From contig NC_134030.1 in NCBI RefSeq assembly GCF_964204645.1, forward strand, positions 20,899,110 to 20,963,109: a stretch of DNA of 64,000 nucleotides. The letters are read 5' to 3'. The position numbers and the translations under genes are program-made. Under the pieces are notes generated by a model. The model was given only the letters and a program-made list of their open reading frames with translations. It did not search any database and had not been told where the DNA came from. Each line of letters starts with the position of its first letter. Within the stretch, counting starts at the first letter, position 1. The DNA is from Tubulanus polymorphus. Its lineage: Eukaryota; Nemertea; Palaeonemertea; Tubulaniformes; Tubulanidae. Below are positions 37,909 through 50,000 of this stretch, in pieces.

Positions 37909-39226
37909 CTAGTCGTAATTCTCGCCAGCTGGGAATTTCTCATATTCTCCAGTGTCTTTTGCTGCTGCAGGCATCTTACGATAGATTAAAGCGCTGAAAG
38001 ACGCCAAAAATACGATAATAGCCTCGGCTCGGTACAGCCAGGCGAATGTCATTATGTCGACCAAAAATCCACCAAAAAGCGACCCTAATATGAACCCAAG
38101 GTCGACAGTAGCCGCGAACAGTCCGAAAGTCACTCCATAGGTGGCGCTACCGAATCGTAGATCGGTTACACGGGCTAGAAGCGAATTGATTGGCTAGTCC
38201 TTCCGTCCCGATCACGTGCCATATCGAAGTGCATGCCGGGTAGATCGCCATACCAGATGCGTATAACCACAAGGCTATAATAAGCCACACCCACTGGTGC
38301 TTTAAACTGTACCAACCGGCGAGTAGGTCACCTAATATCATAAACAACAAACTAATAAATAAAACTAGTCCGATTTTCCACATGTCGGCTCGCAGTTGGT
38401 AAATCATCCAATCAGCGCCCGTAGCTAGGTAAATACCGAGTCCGAAAAACAACGAAAGATTACAAATCAAACCGGCCAGGATGTATGGTTCAAATAAAAT
38501 GACGCAATATTTTGAAATTTTCACATTTTTGGCATCTTGACGCGTATTAGTGTCATCGGCTGGTTTTAGTATTCTCAGAAGTCCGTCGACGGAAGCGAGC
38601 ACGCCTAGTAATAAAAACGGCACCATCAAATTAGTGAATCTGAACAGTATAGGCCCGACTGCGTAACCTAGTAGTAGCCCGACAGTATATCCGAGAAAAA
38701 CTTGGCTTAGCGCCTTATTTCGTTCGGAATCGTCTTGAAAAGTTTCGCTTATCAGCGCTAAACTGGACACGTAAGTCAAACTGGCGCCGATTCCCTGCAA
38801 AACGCGGCATACGATCAGACTCGCGATATTCGGCACAAACGCGTATCCGAAAATAGAGGCCATGTTGAACAGTACCCCGACTAGCATGGGCCACCGGTTA
38901 CCGAATCTATCCACTAGAAACCCGGTCACTATCGTGAATAGAAAATCGGCGATCCACCGCGCCGAAACGATGTAGCCCAACGCGCCCGAAAAGTTACTAA
39001 TTACCGTAAGGTTGCGCGCGTAGATGTCGCTAGCGCCGAACGAATCGAAAGATGAAGCGTTGCCGCCGGTCGGAGTTCTCCCGATTTTAACCAGCATGGG
39101 CGGTAGAAGAGGCACGATCGTCGACGTCGTCAAAGTGTGCAGCAATAAGGCGACGAACGTGATGATTTTGACGAGAAGTTTCGACCTGCGAAACGAATTG
39201 AACCAACTTTCAGCAGAAACAGTCAT
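37909..39226 (-). CDS. SLC18-like vesicular amine transporter family protein, intronless, frameshifted
   Basis: Starts at ATG 39226 and reads 359 codons before a stop near 38147. A second frame from about 38192 to the stop at 37909 continues the same protein (SLLARVTDLRFGSATYGVTF to KFPAGENYD). The frames meet at ATTGATTG (38185-38192), a tandem 4-bp duplication; without it the protein would be about 437 residues with twelve helices, the usual core size of the family. Visible motifs: VPLLPPML after helix 1, the MFS loop GFLVDRFGNR, RVLQGIGAS, and DLRFGSATYG, which matches the DLR..VYG region of vesicular amine/acetylcholine transporters. The family exchanges protons for amines across vesicle membranes; the substrate here is unknown. 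Absence of introns suggests a retrocopy, and the frameshift suggests a pseudogene or a sequence error. Confidence 0.75.
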
Positions 39227-39607
39227 AGCGAATTCTTAATGCAAGTTTACAGAAACATCCACGCTCATATGGTAGTGACCTGTATGCGCGTCACGCGTGG
39301 AGAGCACGCTTTCCGCGACGCGCGTGTTTCATTCGAAACCGTCACGCTGTTACATTATTATGCTCTCAAAACCGCCCGGCTGTGCCGTCATACATCATCT
39401 TGTCGGCCCGTTAGAAAAGTCCGTGGTATCTAATATGCATATGTGCATGGTGTTTGCATTTCGCCATTACCCGGACATGTCCTCAAGTTCAACGTTGGCA
39501 TTTGGGATAAAAGAATTGGAGCGAGCGGGTCAATTTGAATACGCATGGAGATAATTTTGTGCTTTCGTAACATCTGGGCTTTTTCCGTACTAAACGGTCG
39601 GTGAATT
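39227..39607. other. 5' flank of the SLC18-like gene
   Basis: No gene seen. This would hold any promoter of the minus-strand transporter; no specific element recognised. Confidence 0.35.
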
Positions 39608-39825
39608 TCTGAACACATGTGAAGTGAGGACGATCTGTTTTTGAAAGTGTGCTGATAAAATATCTAATATCTGGTGTTTGTAGTTCATTTTCAATTAAAG
39701 ATGTCTCAGGTGAAGCACTGAACACATGTGAAGTGAGGACGATCTGTTTTTGAAAGTGTGCTGATAAAATATCTGTCTGGTGTTTGTAGTTCATTTTGTC
39801 TCCTGAACACATGTAGACGATCGTT
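39608..39825. repeat. 109-bp satellite, about two units
   Basis: Units share gaacacatgtgaagtgagga and tttttgaaagtgtgctgata with the arrays beside the receptors. A third unit is truncated. This is the most distant copy from the receptor genes. Confidence 0.85.
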
Positions 39826-39938
39826 AAATGCAAGAATGATTCGACCATTCAGGACGAATATAAAATAGACCGGAAGCAAGTTACGAAAAATACCGTTTGA
39901 AAAATGTACTTTTATTTCAGATAACAATTAAAAAACAA

Positions 39939-40039
<101 letters not shown>

Positions 40040-40144
40040 TGTATACAATTAACTTATTCTATTGTCTAGTTCCGAAGTACACGTCATCAATCATAGCTCC
40101 CTGATTACGTTTAAAAGTCCGTTTCGCTATACACCGGCCGTCTG

Positions 40145-43100
40145 CTATCGGCCTTTTCGCTGCCAGCGATTTATCTTATCCAAAATGTCTCGAAATTCGT
40201 TCGAAATTTTCCCGACGTTCGATACCTGATCGTTGCGTCCTGAGTCGCGCAGTTTCCGCGTATCTCGCATCAACTGTCGCAGGGTTTCTTCGCCTGGAAA
40301 ATAAACACAGTTTTCTTTTCACAGAAATCGCCGAACCACTGAATTAATAAATCGATAAACATGTTAAAATCCGACACTTGCAGATAGATAAAAAAATATT
40401 TTTTTCTGGCTAAAAATGATACATGTTCCTTAAATCGGCCAAGTCCGATAATTTGCAAAAACATTCTGCACAGTCAAAGCTTGTAATAACGCCAGCCAGC
40501 AAAATATTGGCGGAATAACGAAATGACAAGTTGACAAAGTAAACAGGACATGACCATTGACCAAATCCAGAATCGGCATCAATTAAATCTTGATTTAGGA
40601 AGCATAAATGTATTAATGTAGCTTATTTCATTTAGATAAGAACTAAAACTCAACTAAGGGGTCGTCCATAAATTTTATGATAAAAGACATCCATGCTGTA
40701 GGGGGAAGGAGTCCAGATTTTTTGGACTTTTGTGGACAAGGGGGGAGGGGGTACTTCTCATATGGATGTCCATCTTGAAAGGGGGGTCACTAGTTTACGG
40801 ACATTTTTAGTGGATATAAGTTTTAAGTAAATCACTCAATCCTCCAATGACTAGATACCAGAACTTTACAAGTTATAATTATAAGGCTAAAAAAAATTCA
40901 TACCTTGTTTCTCCGCTCTGCTGAGCTTAAATGTTGACCCGGCCGGCCGCCTATCTACCCTATACATTACTATTTTTAAAATCGTGATCAATTTCACCAT
41001 AACAGACCCGGCCGCTATAGAAATGAACTATTTATAAATTTTATCATATTTTACAAAAATGACCCGGCCGCTGCGGAGAAACAAGGTATCATTTTTGTTT
41101 AGCCTAATACCAGGTGAAAGGAATAAATGTAAATACGTTGATAAAAGTTAAGTCTTTTAATGCTGCATCAAAACTTTATCTGGTGTCAAACTTAAGGCCC
41201 GCTGTCCATCGGACAAAGGGGGAGAGAGTCAAACTGATATGGATTTTATGTGGATATAGGCGGAGAGGGGGTCAGATTTTCCATATTTTGTGCGGACGCG
41301 TTTTTTATGGACATCCCCTAATAGAAAAATAAATGCAGGGGATCATTCATTTATTACGTACGCATTAGGGAAGGGGGGAGGGGTCGGTACAATTATGTAC
41401 TGTAGGCCTAATGCTTAATGTATATGATAAAATGGCCGATTTTGCGTACAGAGGGGGAGGGGGGTTGAAAAATTCAAATATTATGCGTACGTAATAAATG
41501 AATGATCCACAGTAGATTCACCGACCACATGATGTATTCTTAATCAAAAGACTGGAAAGATCCGTAGGCGATAATACAAATGTTTTTTCTACGAGTTTGA
41601 ATAGGACTGTTCTAGGATTTCGTCGGGGTTATGGCGGAGAGTGAGAGGTGATACAACAAGAGCTATTTACATACATGCAGATACCAAATGAACCGTGCAC
41701 AAAGGAATTCTTGGCGATAGGTGAATTTGGCGGTATAACGAGCTTTGACTGTAATCGGTTGATTTCTATAACTTAAGTCAAAAAGTGGTCTTAGACTGGT
41801 CTTAAGTCTAAGCCATGACTATGCAACCGGCCCCAGGAGAATTACGATAGGAGCAAGCGTGCTCCGGTCTGGATCTGGCGGTGAGGGACTTAGAGGGTAA
41901 ATTCACCGTAATTCGAGGGGGATTTTAAGATCAGCTACTGGTGGATCCTCACTTATTAACCGATTTTAGATCGCAGAGAATATAAAAAAGATATAATTAC
42001 CGACAGCTCGACCTCGGAAATAGAAATAAGCAGTCAATTGTGCGGCCCTGCGTATTGGGTACGACTCTGATAGCTGAAAAAGTAAACAAACAAAAAATTT
42101 TTTCCACAATTCTAGACAAATTTTCACATCAACTTTTGTCAGATCAATTAAATGGTAGATAGGCTGTTGAACCTTATACCGTCAGGCTTTTATTCAACGC
42201 ATTTTCCAGAAAAAAGTCACCAGTTCAGATCGCAAGACTTACTTTTTGTATCAACTGAGGCTGATTTGCTAAGTATCTGGAAAAGAAGCAGCAAATAATT
42301 GATGATCAGTGGAATGTTCGTTCACTACTAAGAAGCTGCCCCCCCCTCCCCCACCCACGCCGTTGCCCTTAATGTCATATTCAAATGTCATAACTGAGTG
42401 ACCTGCACTTTAGGTGTCTGTGCTAATGGTTATGTACTTTAACCAGCTTAACCATAACGCTATTCTTTAATGACACTAGCGCCACTCAGTGACCGAAACT
42501 GCAGTTAGACCGTGGTGACGTATCTTTAAGTCTAAGAGGCCTCGCCACAAGTACGACAGCAGGCGTGGATCCAGAGGGGGGTTTCCGGGGTCGTGACCCC
42601 CCACCCAGCTACAAAAAAAAAATTTTCAATCTTTTTCTTGAAGGATTGTAGGCCTACTCAAGACAAAGAGGAAGAACAGTAGCAAATAATCGGTACTATC
42701 TCATCTTATGTTTGGACAAACAATATGTCGTATATGCCCCCTATCAGAGATTTTAACATTAACATTCTTTATGAACCCCCTCCTGGATCCACGCCTGGAC
42801 AGACAGATTCACTTCAGTCCAGGACCCAGTTCCACAGTTGTGAGTTACAGTTAACTCAGAGTTAAAGTTAGTTCATTTTCGATGTTTTAACCCAGGGTCA
42901 AATCTTAACTCACCACTGTGGAACTGGACCCAGATATTTAAGGAAAGCTGCTAACCCTCTGATGACACTGACTACAATACTGCCGCGGTCCTCCTTATTA
43001 CCGAGATGACGTAATTTACCGAGATGATGCTCCGAATATCCGGAAAAATATGTAAAATATGACTCCAGCAGGCATTTATTACTGATATATTATGATCTCA

Positions 43101-43335
43101 ATGGTTAAAATCGATAAGGAATAAATAAATATGTTCTATTTCATTTTCATGTCATCTCGGTTGATCTCCTCGCTCGGTAAATTACGTAATATCTCCTCCT
43201 CGGTAGAGGACCGTACTGCCGCATTAATCACGGGACGACAAAATACACAGCTGCCTAACTTGTGTCCTGGGACGAAGCCACAATTATTCAATAAATCGCA
43301 TGTGAACTTTACCTCGCTAGGAATCGTAGAGGCAT
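40145..43335 (-). CDS. NCBP2AS2: NCBP2AS2 homologue, 92-residue small protein
   Basis: Four tiny exons on the minus strand, too short for an ORF scan. 43335-43313 is ATG CCT CTA.. ending AG|GTAAAG. 42276-42243 lies between TTTTCCAG| and |GTAAGT. 42073-42001 lies between TTTTTCAG| and |GTAATT. 40293-40145 starts after TTTTCCAG and ends in TAG. Lengths 23+34+73+149 = 279 nt and phases agree throughout. The protein starts MPLRFLARYLANQPQLIQK and continues LSESYPIRRAAQLTAY, matching the conserved LSES.PIRRAAQLTA block of vertebrate NCBP2AS2 (about 99 residues), followed by a charged C-terminal helix region. The molecular function of the family is poorly defined. It is divergently arranged with NOG1, 668 bp away. 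Introns 1 and 3 carry several MITEs. Confidence 0.85.
40885..41104. mobile_element. 220-bp MITE, TAA target site (PIF/Harbinger-like), copy 1
   Basis: Inverted ends ggctaaa...tttagcc flanked by TAA (40882-40884 and 41105-41107). Internal ggccggccgcc. Lies in intron 3 of the NCBP2AS2 homologue. The TAA duplication fits PIF/Harbinger insertion preference. Confidence 0.85.
41340..41508. mobile_element. 169-bp palindromic MITE
   Basis: Ends ggatcattcatttattacgt and its complement acgtaataaatgaatgatcc; G-rich strand inside. It sits next to a larger repeat (about 40656-41322) whose ends resemble ggggtcgtccataaa. Confidence 0.75.
42560..42797. mobile_element. 238-bp MITE with GACAG target duplication
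   Basis: Inverted ends CAGGCGTGGATCCAG and CTGGATCCACGCCTG-type, flanked by GACAG at 42555-42559 and 42798-42802. Lies in intron 1 of the NCBP2AS2 homologue. A related end occurs near 31546 and 33170. Confidence 0.75.
42832..42931. mobile_element. foldback MITE, cagttccacag family, copy 1
   Basis: About 100 bp: ccagttccacagt at one end and its complement at the other, with gagttaa/ttaactc inside. Other copies are at 53.1 kb and, diverged, 48.7 kb. Confidence 0.75.
42977..43223. mobile_element. inverted-repeat element, about 247 bp
   Basis: actgccgcggtcctcc at the left and ggaccgtactgccgc at the right, with inner tacgtaatttaccgag inverted symmetry. Target duplication not identified. Confidence 0.55.
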
Positions 43336-44003
43336 GTTGCGTCGGGAGAGAGAGAGGGGTAGACTTGCGTTATTTCGTTTCGCTATGCGATTTCGTCGAC
43401 TGTGTCGGGGTTCGAAACTTGTGAAACGAAAATTATTCGTACTCAATTCCTAGACTGGTTGCCTGTCGCATACGATATTTCATATACAGACCGGCAACCA
43501 GTCTAACTCAGTGCCGTCAGTGTTTCGCGCGTTAAGCGCTTCAGGTCTATAAATTCAATTTATATTTATTGATCACAAGGCAAGCGATGCAAATTAATGT
43601 GACGCTAATGGATAGAGTAGAAATTAAGGGATAAGCTTTTATTAATGAAGATTTATTAATGAAGATTTATAATTAGTCGTTAATAATTAATAATGTCTTA
43701 ATAATTATTTCAAAAAGATACCATAAAAACATAAATTAATTTTTCGGACTTTTTGCCTTACTGAAATTGGACTGACCGTGACAAATCATCCTTCAGAAAT
43801 CAAACTAAAAATGGTAAGAAAGATCATTTAAGGATCGATCGGAAGAGAGCTTTTGTAATATAGGTGTTCAATATAATCTGCGTTTAATTGAATTCAATGC
43901 GGATCCGTTCGGACTGATGGAGCGGACTGTTTATTGTCCGCATCCGTAATTCGGTTCTTTCCGGTAAACGTGGTGTCAGAACGTGAGATGTAAAAACGGC
44001 GAA
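43336..44003. promoter_or_regulatory. shared intergenic region of NCBP2AS2-like and NOG1 genes
   Basis: 668 bp between the two start codons, which point away from each other. It probably holds promoters and 5' UTRs of both genes. At 43450-43506 a hairpin (gactggttgcc...ggcaaccagtc) is present. No TATA box is placed convincingly for either gene. Confidence 0.5.
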
Positions 44004-47000
44004 ATGTCTCATTACAACTTCAAAAAGATCACAGTCGTCCCGACTTCGAAGGTAGGAAAAGTTTAGTTTGATTCCTAACAAATGCGTTAAATGTTGATGA
44101 TTTTTTATTCCCGGTTTTGCTGTCAAAATTCATAGATTCCCAAGATAAATATTGTCAAACTACTACAAAGTCGAATTCAAATGAAAAATTGTTGCATTTG
44201 CATTTCTGTGTACATGAGAAAAACGCCGTGGATATTTTACCGTATACGGCTGAGTGTTTATTTCCGCCATTTTTACCATACATCGTCGCTGACACAGGGA
44301 CTTGTCACGACTGATAATGGATGAGACCAATGATGGGGGTACCAGTATCCCTGCAACTGTATAATAAAATAACAAGGGTGGCAACAAATTTTCAATCTGA
44401 CAATGACTTCTCCACTTCAATCGACTGTAATTCCAAAAATTCTCAACCGATTCACATGAAATAAGCTTTAATACAACCTAGAAGACTTTCTGCTTCGAAC
44501 GAGCCTACAACCACCACTCTCCGACAATTATCTCACAACGAAATCACCTTTTTTTGACGAGAGATAGCTCAAAATGGAGGTGTACCGATTCTATGGTGGA
44601 CAGCAAAATGGTCGTTTTTTTCAATTCAAACGATGATTTCTATGTGAGATCTTAGAGAAAACCCCAACAAACCATACATTTTTTAAAACTACGCGGTCAT
44701 ACCTGTACGCTTATCTCATTTATTTGTATAATTCACGCGATGGGTGAGCTCACAAGCTCAAAATCGAAAATGAGGACGAACACGGCGTTCAACTTGTCAT
44801 CAACTGGGCGGCCATTAATCACGTGATATCGTAGTAACGGGCTAAATATTTCACGCGCATTGATTGGCTTAGAGATTTCGAAAAACATTACAAAATTTAT
44901 CAAAAGTTCTGTTAATTAATAAAATATCCGTATTATGAAAATATAGTGCAACATTCGTCTGAGGGGTGGTATTATTAGCAAATATTTCCTTTTTTCAAGT
45001 CTACAGACGTAGACTTGTCGCGGTTCTATTAACATAGCCCGAACCTGCACGTCACGTGATTAATGGCCGCCAGCGCGATAGTGCGAGGTGACTTTTTCGT
45101 ATATTTGTTCGATTTTGAGCTTGCGAGCTCACCCATCGCGTGGATTATACAAATAAATGAGATAAGCGTACAGGTATGACCGCGTAGTTTTAAAAAAAGT
45201 ATGGTTTGTTGGGGTTATCTCTAAGATTTCACATAGAAATCATCGTTTGAAGTGAAAAATACGACCATTTTGCTGTCCACCATAGAATCGGTACACCTCC
45301 AATTTGAGCTATCTCTCGTCAAAAAACGGTGATTTCGTTGTGAGATAATTGTCCTAGAGTGGTGGTTAAAGGCTCGTTGGAAGCAGAAAGTCTTCTAGGT
45401 TGTATTAAAGCTTATTTCATGTGAATCGGTTGAGAATTTTTGGAATTACAGTCGATTGAAGTGGAGAAGTCATTGTCAGATTGAAAATTTGTTGCCACCC
45501 TTGTTTTTTATATTATACAGGGATAGTGGACCTGGTCATTGATATTGGTTTTATTCATTCACTATCAATTGTGACAAGTCCCTGTGGTCGCTGATTGGCT
45601 GATTTACGCCGCGCATGCGCACAGAAGAGGTGCGCGACTTCAGATAAGAAAATTCAAGCCCAAGGATTAGGAAAGTGTGGAGAACAGCTGAGAGTTGGAG
45701 AAAAAAGAGAGGGATAGAGCGAGACTCGAACCCGGGCCAGTAAATTACTAGCGCAGCATCTTCCCACTAGACCACCGAGCTCGCTGAAAACCAACAGAAT
45801 GTTTTAACTAATGTCTATTTATTAATTGATGAGACCTGTTTTTCTGGGATATTTTGCTTACTTTTTGGGATACATACCTCATTTATGTCTTAACAGAATG
45901 CCAAAAATCGCGGACAACAACTGAATATCCGATATTATTCCAGTTCTGTACCGATTAGATGGATTGGCAAAAAGACTCCTTAAGTCCAGTTGAATGAGAG
46001 AGAAAATCCTCCATTTTGTGAAATTTCTTGGATTTGAACATTGTTACCATGCCTACGCCACCCTGATTTAGTTGTTGAGACCCCACAAGAAAAATAACTT
46101 CATTTTGTAGGCATGGTGACAATGTAAAAATTCAAGAAATTACCAAAAAGTAAGCGAAATATCCCAGAAAAACAGGTCTCATCCATTAATAAATAGACAT
46201 TAGATATAGGCCTAGTACCTCACCTTACCCTAATCTTATTCTTCGGGGTATAAAACAGACCCTAAACCCATTGGAACCCTAACCCTAAACCGAATAAAAT
46301 GATTTTATAGTTACTTTTTATATTTAATACTATAATATATAGTAATGATGTACGGTAAAATAGCGGAAGAAAATACTTTGCCGTATAAGGTTAAGTATCC
46401 ACTTCGTACAAGAAATGTATTTCTCGCGACCCCCATCCAGCTCGAAAAAAGTTTTGGATCATTTCGTCAAAATACCTCCTGAGAATGAGATTATAACGTC
46501 GTTTTGACTTTCAGGACTTCATAGACATCGTCTTGTCGAAGACTCAACGAAAGACTCCGACAGTCGTTCACAAACACTATCAGATCGGTCGCATCCGACA
46601 GTTCTATATACGCAAGATCAAATACACGCAACAGAATTTCCACGATAAACTGTCACAAATCCTCGAAGACTTTCCGAAACTTGCAGTAAGTATGAATTTA
46701 AACTACTGCGACAATAAGGGTTCCACTTGTGGCAACTGAGGATCCGCCAGGTGTCGCTAGCGCGCAATAGGACATGAACTACTTGGCAATAGAGGATTCC
46801 ACTTGTGGCAAGTGAGGATCAGCCAGGTGTTGCTAGCGCGTAATAGGACATGAACTACTTGGCAATAGAGGATTCCACTTGTGGCAAGTGAGGATCAGCC
46901 AGGTGTCGCTAGCGCGCAATAGGACATGAACTACTTGGCAATAGAGGATTCCACTTGTGGCAAGTGAGGATCAGCCAGGTGTCGCTAGCGCGCAATAGGA

Positions 47001-50000
47001 CATCAACTACTTGGCAATAGAGGATTCCACTTGTGGCAAGTGAGGATCCACCAGGTGTGGCTAGTGAAAGTTTTTTGAGGCACGTTTTTGATGATGTTCA
47101 TATTTGGATTCGTGCTTCGTACATTCTTCATTCATCCAGACTTTTCAAATCCGAACAAAGTGAAACTAACTTATATTCAGAAATGAGTCTGGAATTAAAA
47201 ATTTTCTGTGCGTCATTATTTTGTAGGATGTCCATCCGTTTTATGCCGATTTGATGAATGTGCTGTACGATAAAGACCATTATAAACTGGCGCTCGGTCA
47301 AATGAACACTGCGATGCATCTTATTGATAAGTAAGTCTTTAAGTACTGCCCGTTATGCAAAGCTGTGTGTACCCTGCAGTGCGGTGTATAACCCCTCCCA
47401 CCCTGCAGTGCAGTGTATAACCCCTCCCACCCTGCAGTGCGGTGTACAACCCACCAACCCTGCAGTGCCGTGTACAACCCACCAACCCTGCAGTGCGGTG
47501 TATAACCCCTCCCACCCTGCAGTGCGGTGTACAACCCACCAACCCCGTAGTGCGGTGTATAACCCCACCAACCCCGTAGTGCGGTGTATAACCCCTCCCA
47601 CCCTGCAGTGCGGTGTACAACTCACCAACCCTGCAGTGCGGTGTATAACCCCTCCCACCCCGCATTGTGGTGTATAACCACTCCCACCCGGCAGTGCGGT
47701 GTACAACCCACCAACCCTGCAGTGCCGTGTACAACCCACCAACCCTGCAGTGTGGTGTATAACCCCTCCCACCCTGCAGTGCGGTGTACAACCCACCAAC
47801 CCCGTAGTGCGGTGTATAACCCCACCAACCCCGTAGTGCGGTGTATAACCCCTCCCACCCTGCAGTGCGGTGTACAACTCACCAACCCTGCAGTGCGGTG
47901 TACAACCCACCAACCCTGCAGTGCAGTGTATAACCCCTCCCACCCTGCAGTGCGGTGTATGACCCACCAACCCCGTAGTGCGGTGTATAACCCCACCAAC
48001 CCTGCAGTGCCGTCTGTCACTGTAATCATTATTTAAAATCTCTTCAAAGATGGCAGGACCTGTCACTATTTTAAACATAGTAACTAGCAGTATGCATGTT
48101 ATACACCGCACTGCAGGGTATGCGAATACATAACCATTATACACCGTACCCTTAGGTAGACACTGGCCTGTTACACACTGCACTTGGGATTTTTCTAAAC
48201 TTATCTCCAGTACTTCAGGGTATGCAATTGCGTCTGTCTTCTGCGCTGGAAGGGGACAGTTGATCGGGATTATTCTAAGCGGGATTGTTCGTACATTGTC
48301 CCTTTGTTTAATCGTTGAATCATTTCGATTGTTGCAGTGTTGCTAAGGACTACGCTCGCTTGATGAAGTACGCGGATACATTGTACAGATGTAAGCAGCT
48401 GAAGAGGGCGGCTTTAGGACGGTGAGTTGATTCGCGGTTCTTACAGATACTCGGATTAAAATAGTGTCATAATTTGGTTCTTTCCTATAAATCTACGGAC
48501 TGGACTATGTGTACGGCACAAACATTAACAATACTTTTAGTCGAAATTCTTCAATTTTTTATCACAAGAAGAAAATTGATTTGAGTAAAAGTTACAAATA
48601 TAATTTCAACACAGACTCAGCTGGTGAATTAAGTTTTTGGACTCATTGAGATAAAACTGATTTTTTAACTTGGGGCCCAGTTTCACAAAAAGGATTGGGG
48701 CCTAAATCGATTTATGATAAACTGAATTAATGAAGAAATTAAATCTAGTTAAATGTTTTTGTGAAACTGGGTCTCTGACTCGCGAATGTGGAACCAGATC
48801 CAATGAGTTATGGATTAACTCCTCGTAAATTAACTGACTTAAGCTCATTGAGAATGAACAGACTTTAAGTTCAACTTGGAATTTACTCTTAATTGTACCC
48901 AGATTCGATTATCAGATTGAGATGATTTTTTTTTCGTTCTCGATTTTTCCAGAATGGCTACAATAATGAAGCGTCAAGGTCAGAGTTTGTCATATTTAGA
49001 ACAAGTTCGTCAACATTTATCGCGTCTGCCATCGATCGACCCGAATACGAGAACGTTGCTGATCTGCGGCTTCCCGAACGTCGGCAAATCCAGTTTCATC
49101 AACAAGGTACGATCTGAACACTTGTCTGTCAGTCATCAGACCTCTCAAATTCTGAACGTTAGCCCATGGTCCCTAAAATTCAGAAAATTTGCCCTAGAAA
49201 AAGTGTTTTTAGCACGTCTAGGCCACTCAAATTCTGGGGCCAGTTGCCAAAAAGTTGTTTAAAGATAACTTACTGATAAATACCATAGTAAGAATGAACT
49301 TTTAATTGTCACTACGTCAACTATTCACTGGTCAACTTAAACTAACTCATGAGCAATTGGCCCCTGAGTGTTAGCACTTGGCCCCCCTCAAATTCTGAGT
49401 GTTAGCAGTTGATCCCTCCAATGTGGCTTGAAAATATTCCTTCTGTAGGTGAACAACTGTTTAACTGTATGTTGTTACAGATAACACGAGCGGATGTGGA
49501 GGTTCAGCCGTACGCGTTCACTACCAAATCACTATACGTCGGACACACGGACTATAAATACCTGCGATGGCAGGTGGTCGACACGCCCGGAATACTCGAC
49601 CACTCGTTAGAGGAACGCAACACGATCGAGATGCAAGCGATCACCGCTCTCGCTCATCTCAGAGCGGCCGTGCTGTATGTGATGGACGTGTCAGAACAGT
49701 GCGGTCACACGCTGGAACAACAGGTCAGCGGGGATAGCTTACTGCGTCGGGGGAGGGTTTTTAGTCAGAACAGTGCGGTCACATGCTGGAACAACAGGTC
49801 AGCGGGGATAGCTTACTGCGGCGGGGGAGGGTTTCAGTCGGAACAGTGCTGGAACAACAGGTCAGCGGGGATAGCTTACTGCGGCGGGGGAGGGTTTCAG
49901 TCGGAACAGTGCGGTCACACGCTGGAACAACAGGTCAGCGGGGATAGCTTACTGCGGCGGGGGAGGGTTTCAGTCGGAACAGTGCGGTCACACGCTGGAA

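Noticed and set aside
43131-43424. 97-codon plus ORF upstream of NOG1 as an extra exon
   Set aside because: It overlaps an inverted-repeat element and the antisense of NCBP2AS2 exon 1. The NOG1 first exon is clear at 44004.
47298-48183. Frames of up to 276 codons at 47.3-48.2 kb
   Set aside because: By-products of the 29-bp minisatellite inside NOG1 intron 3.
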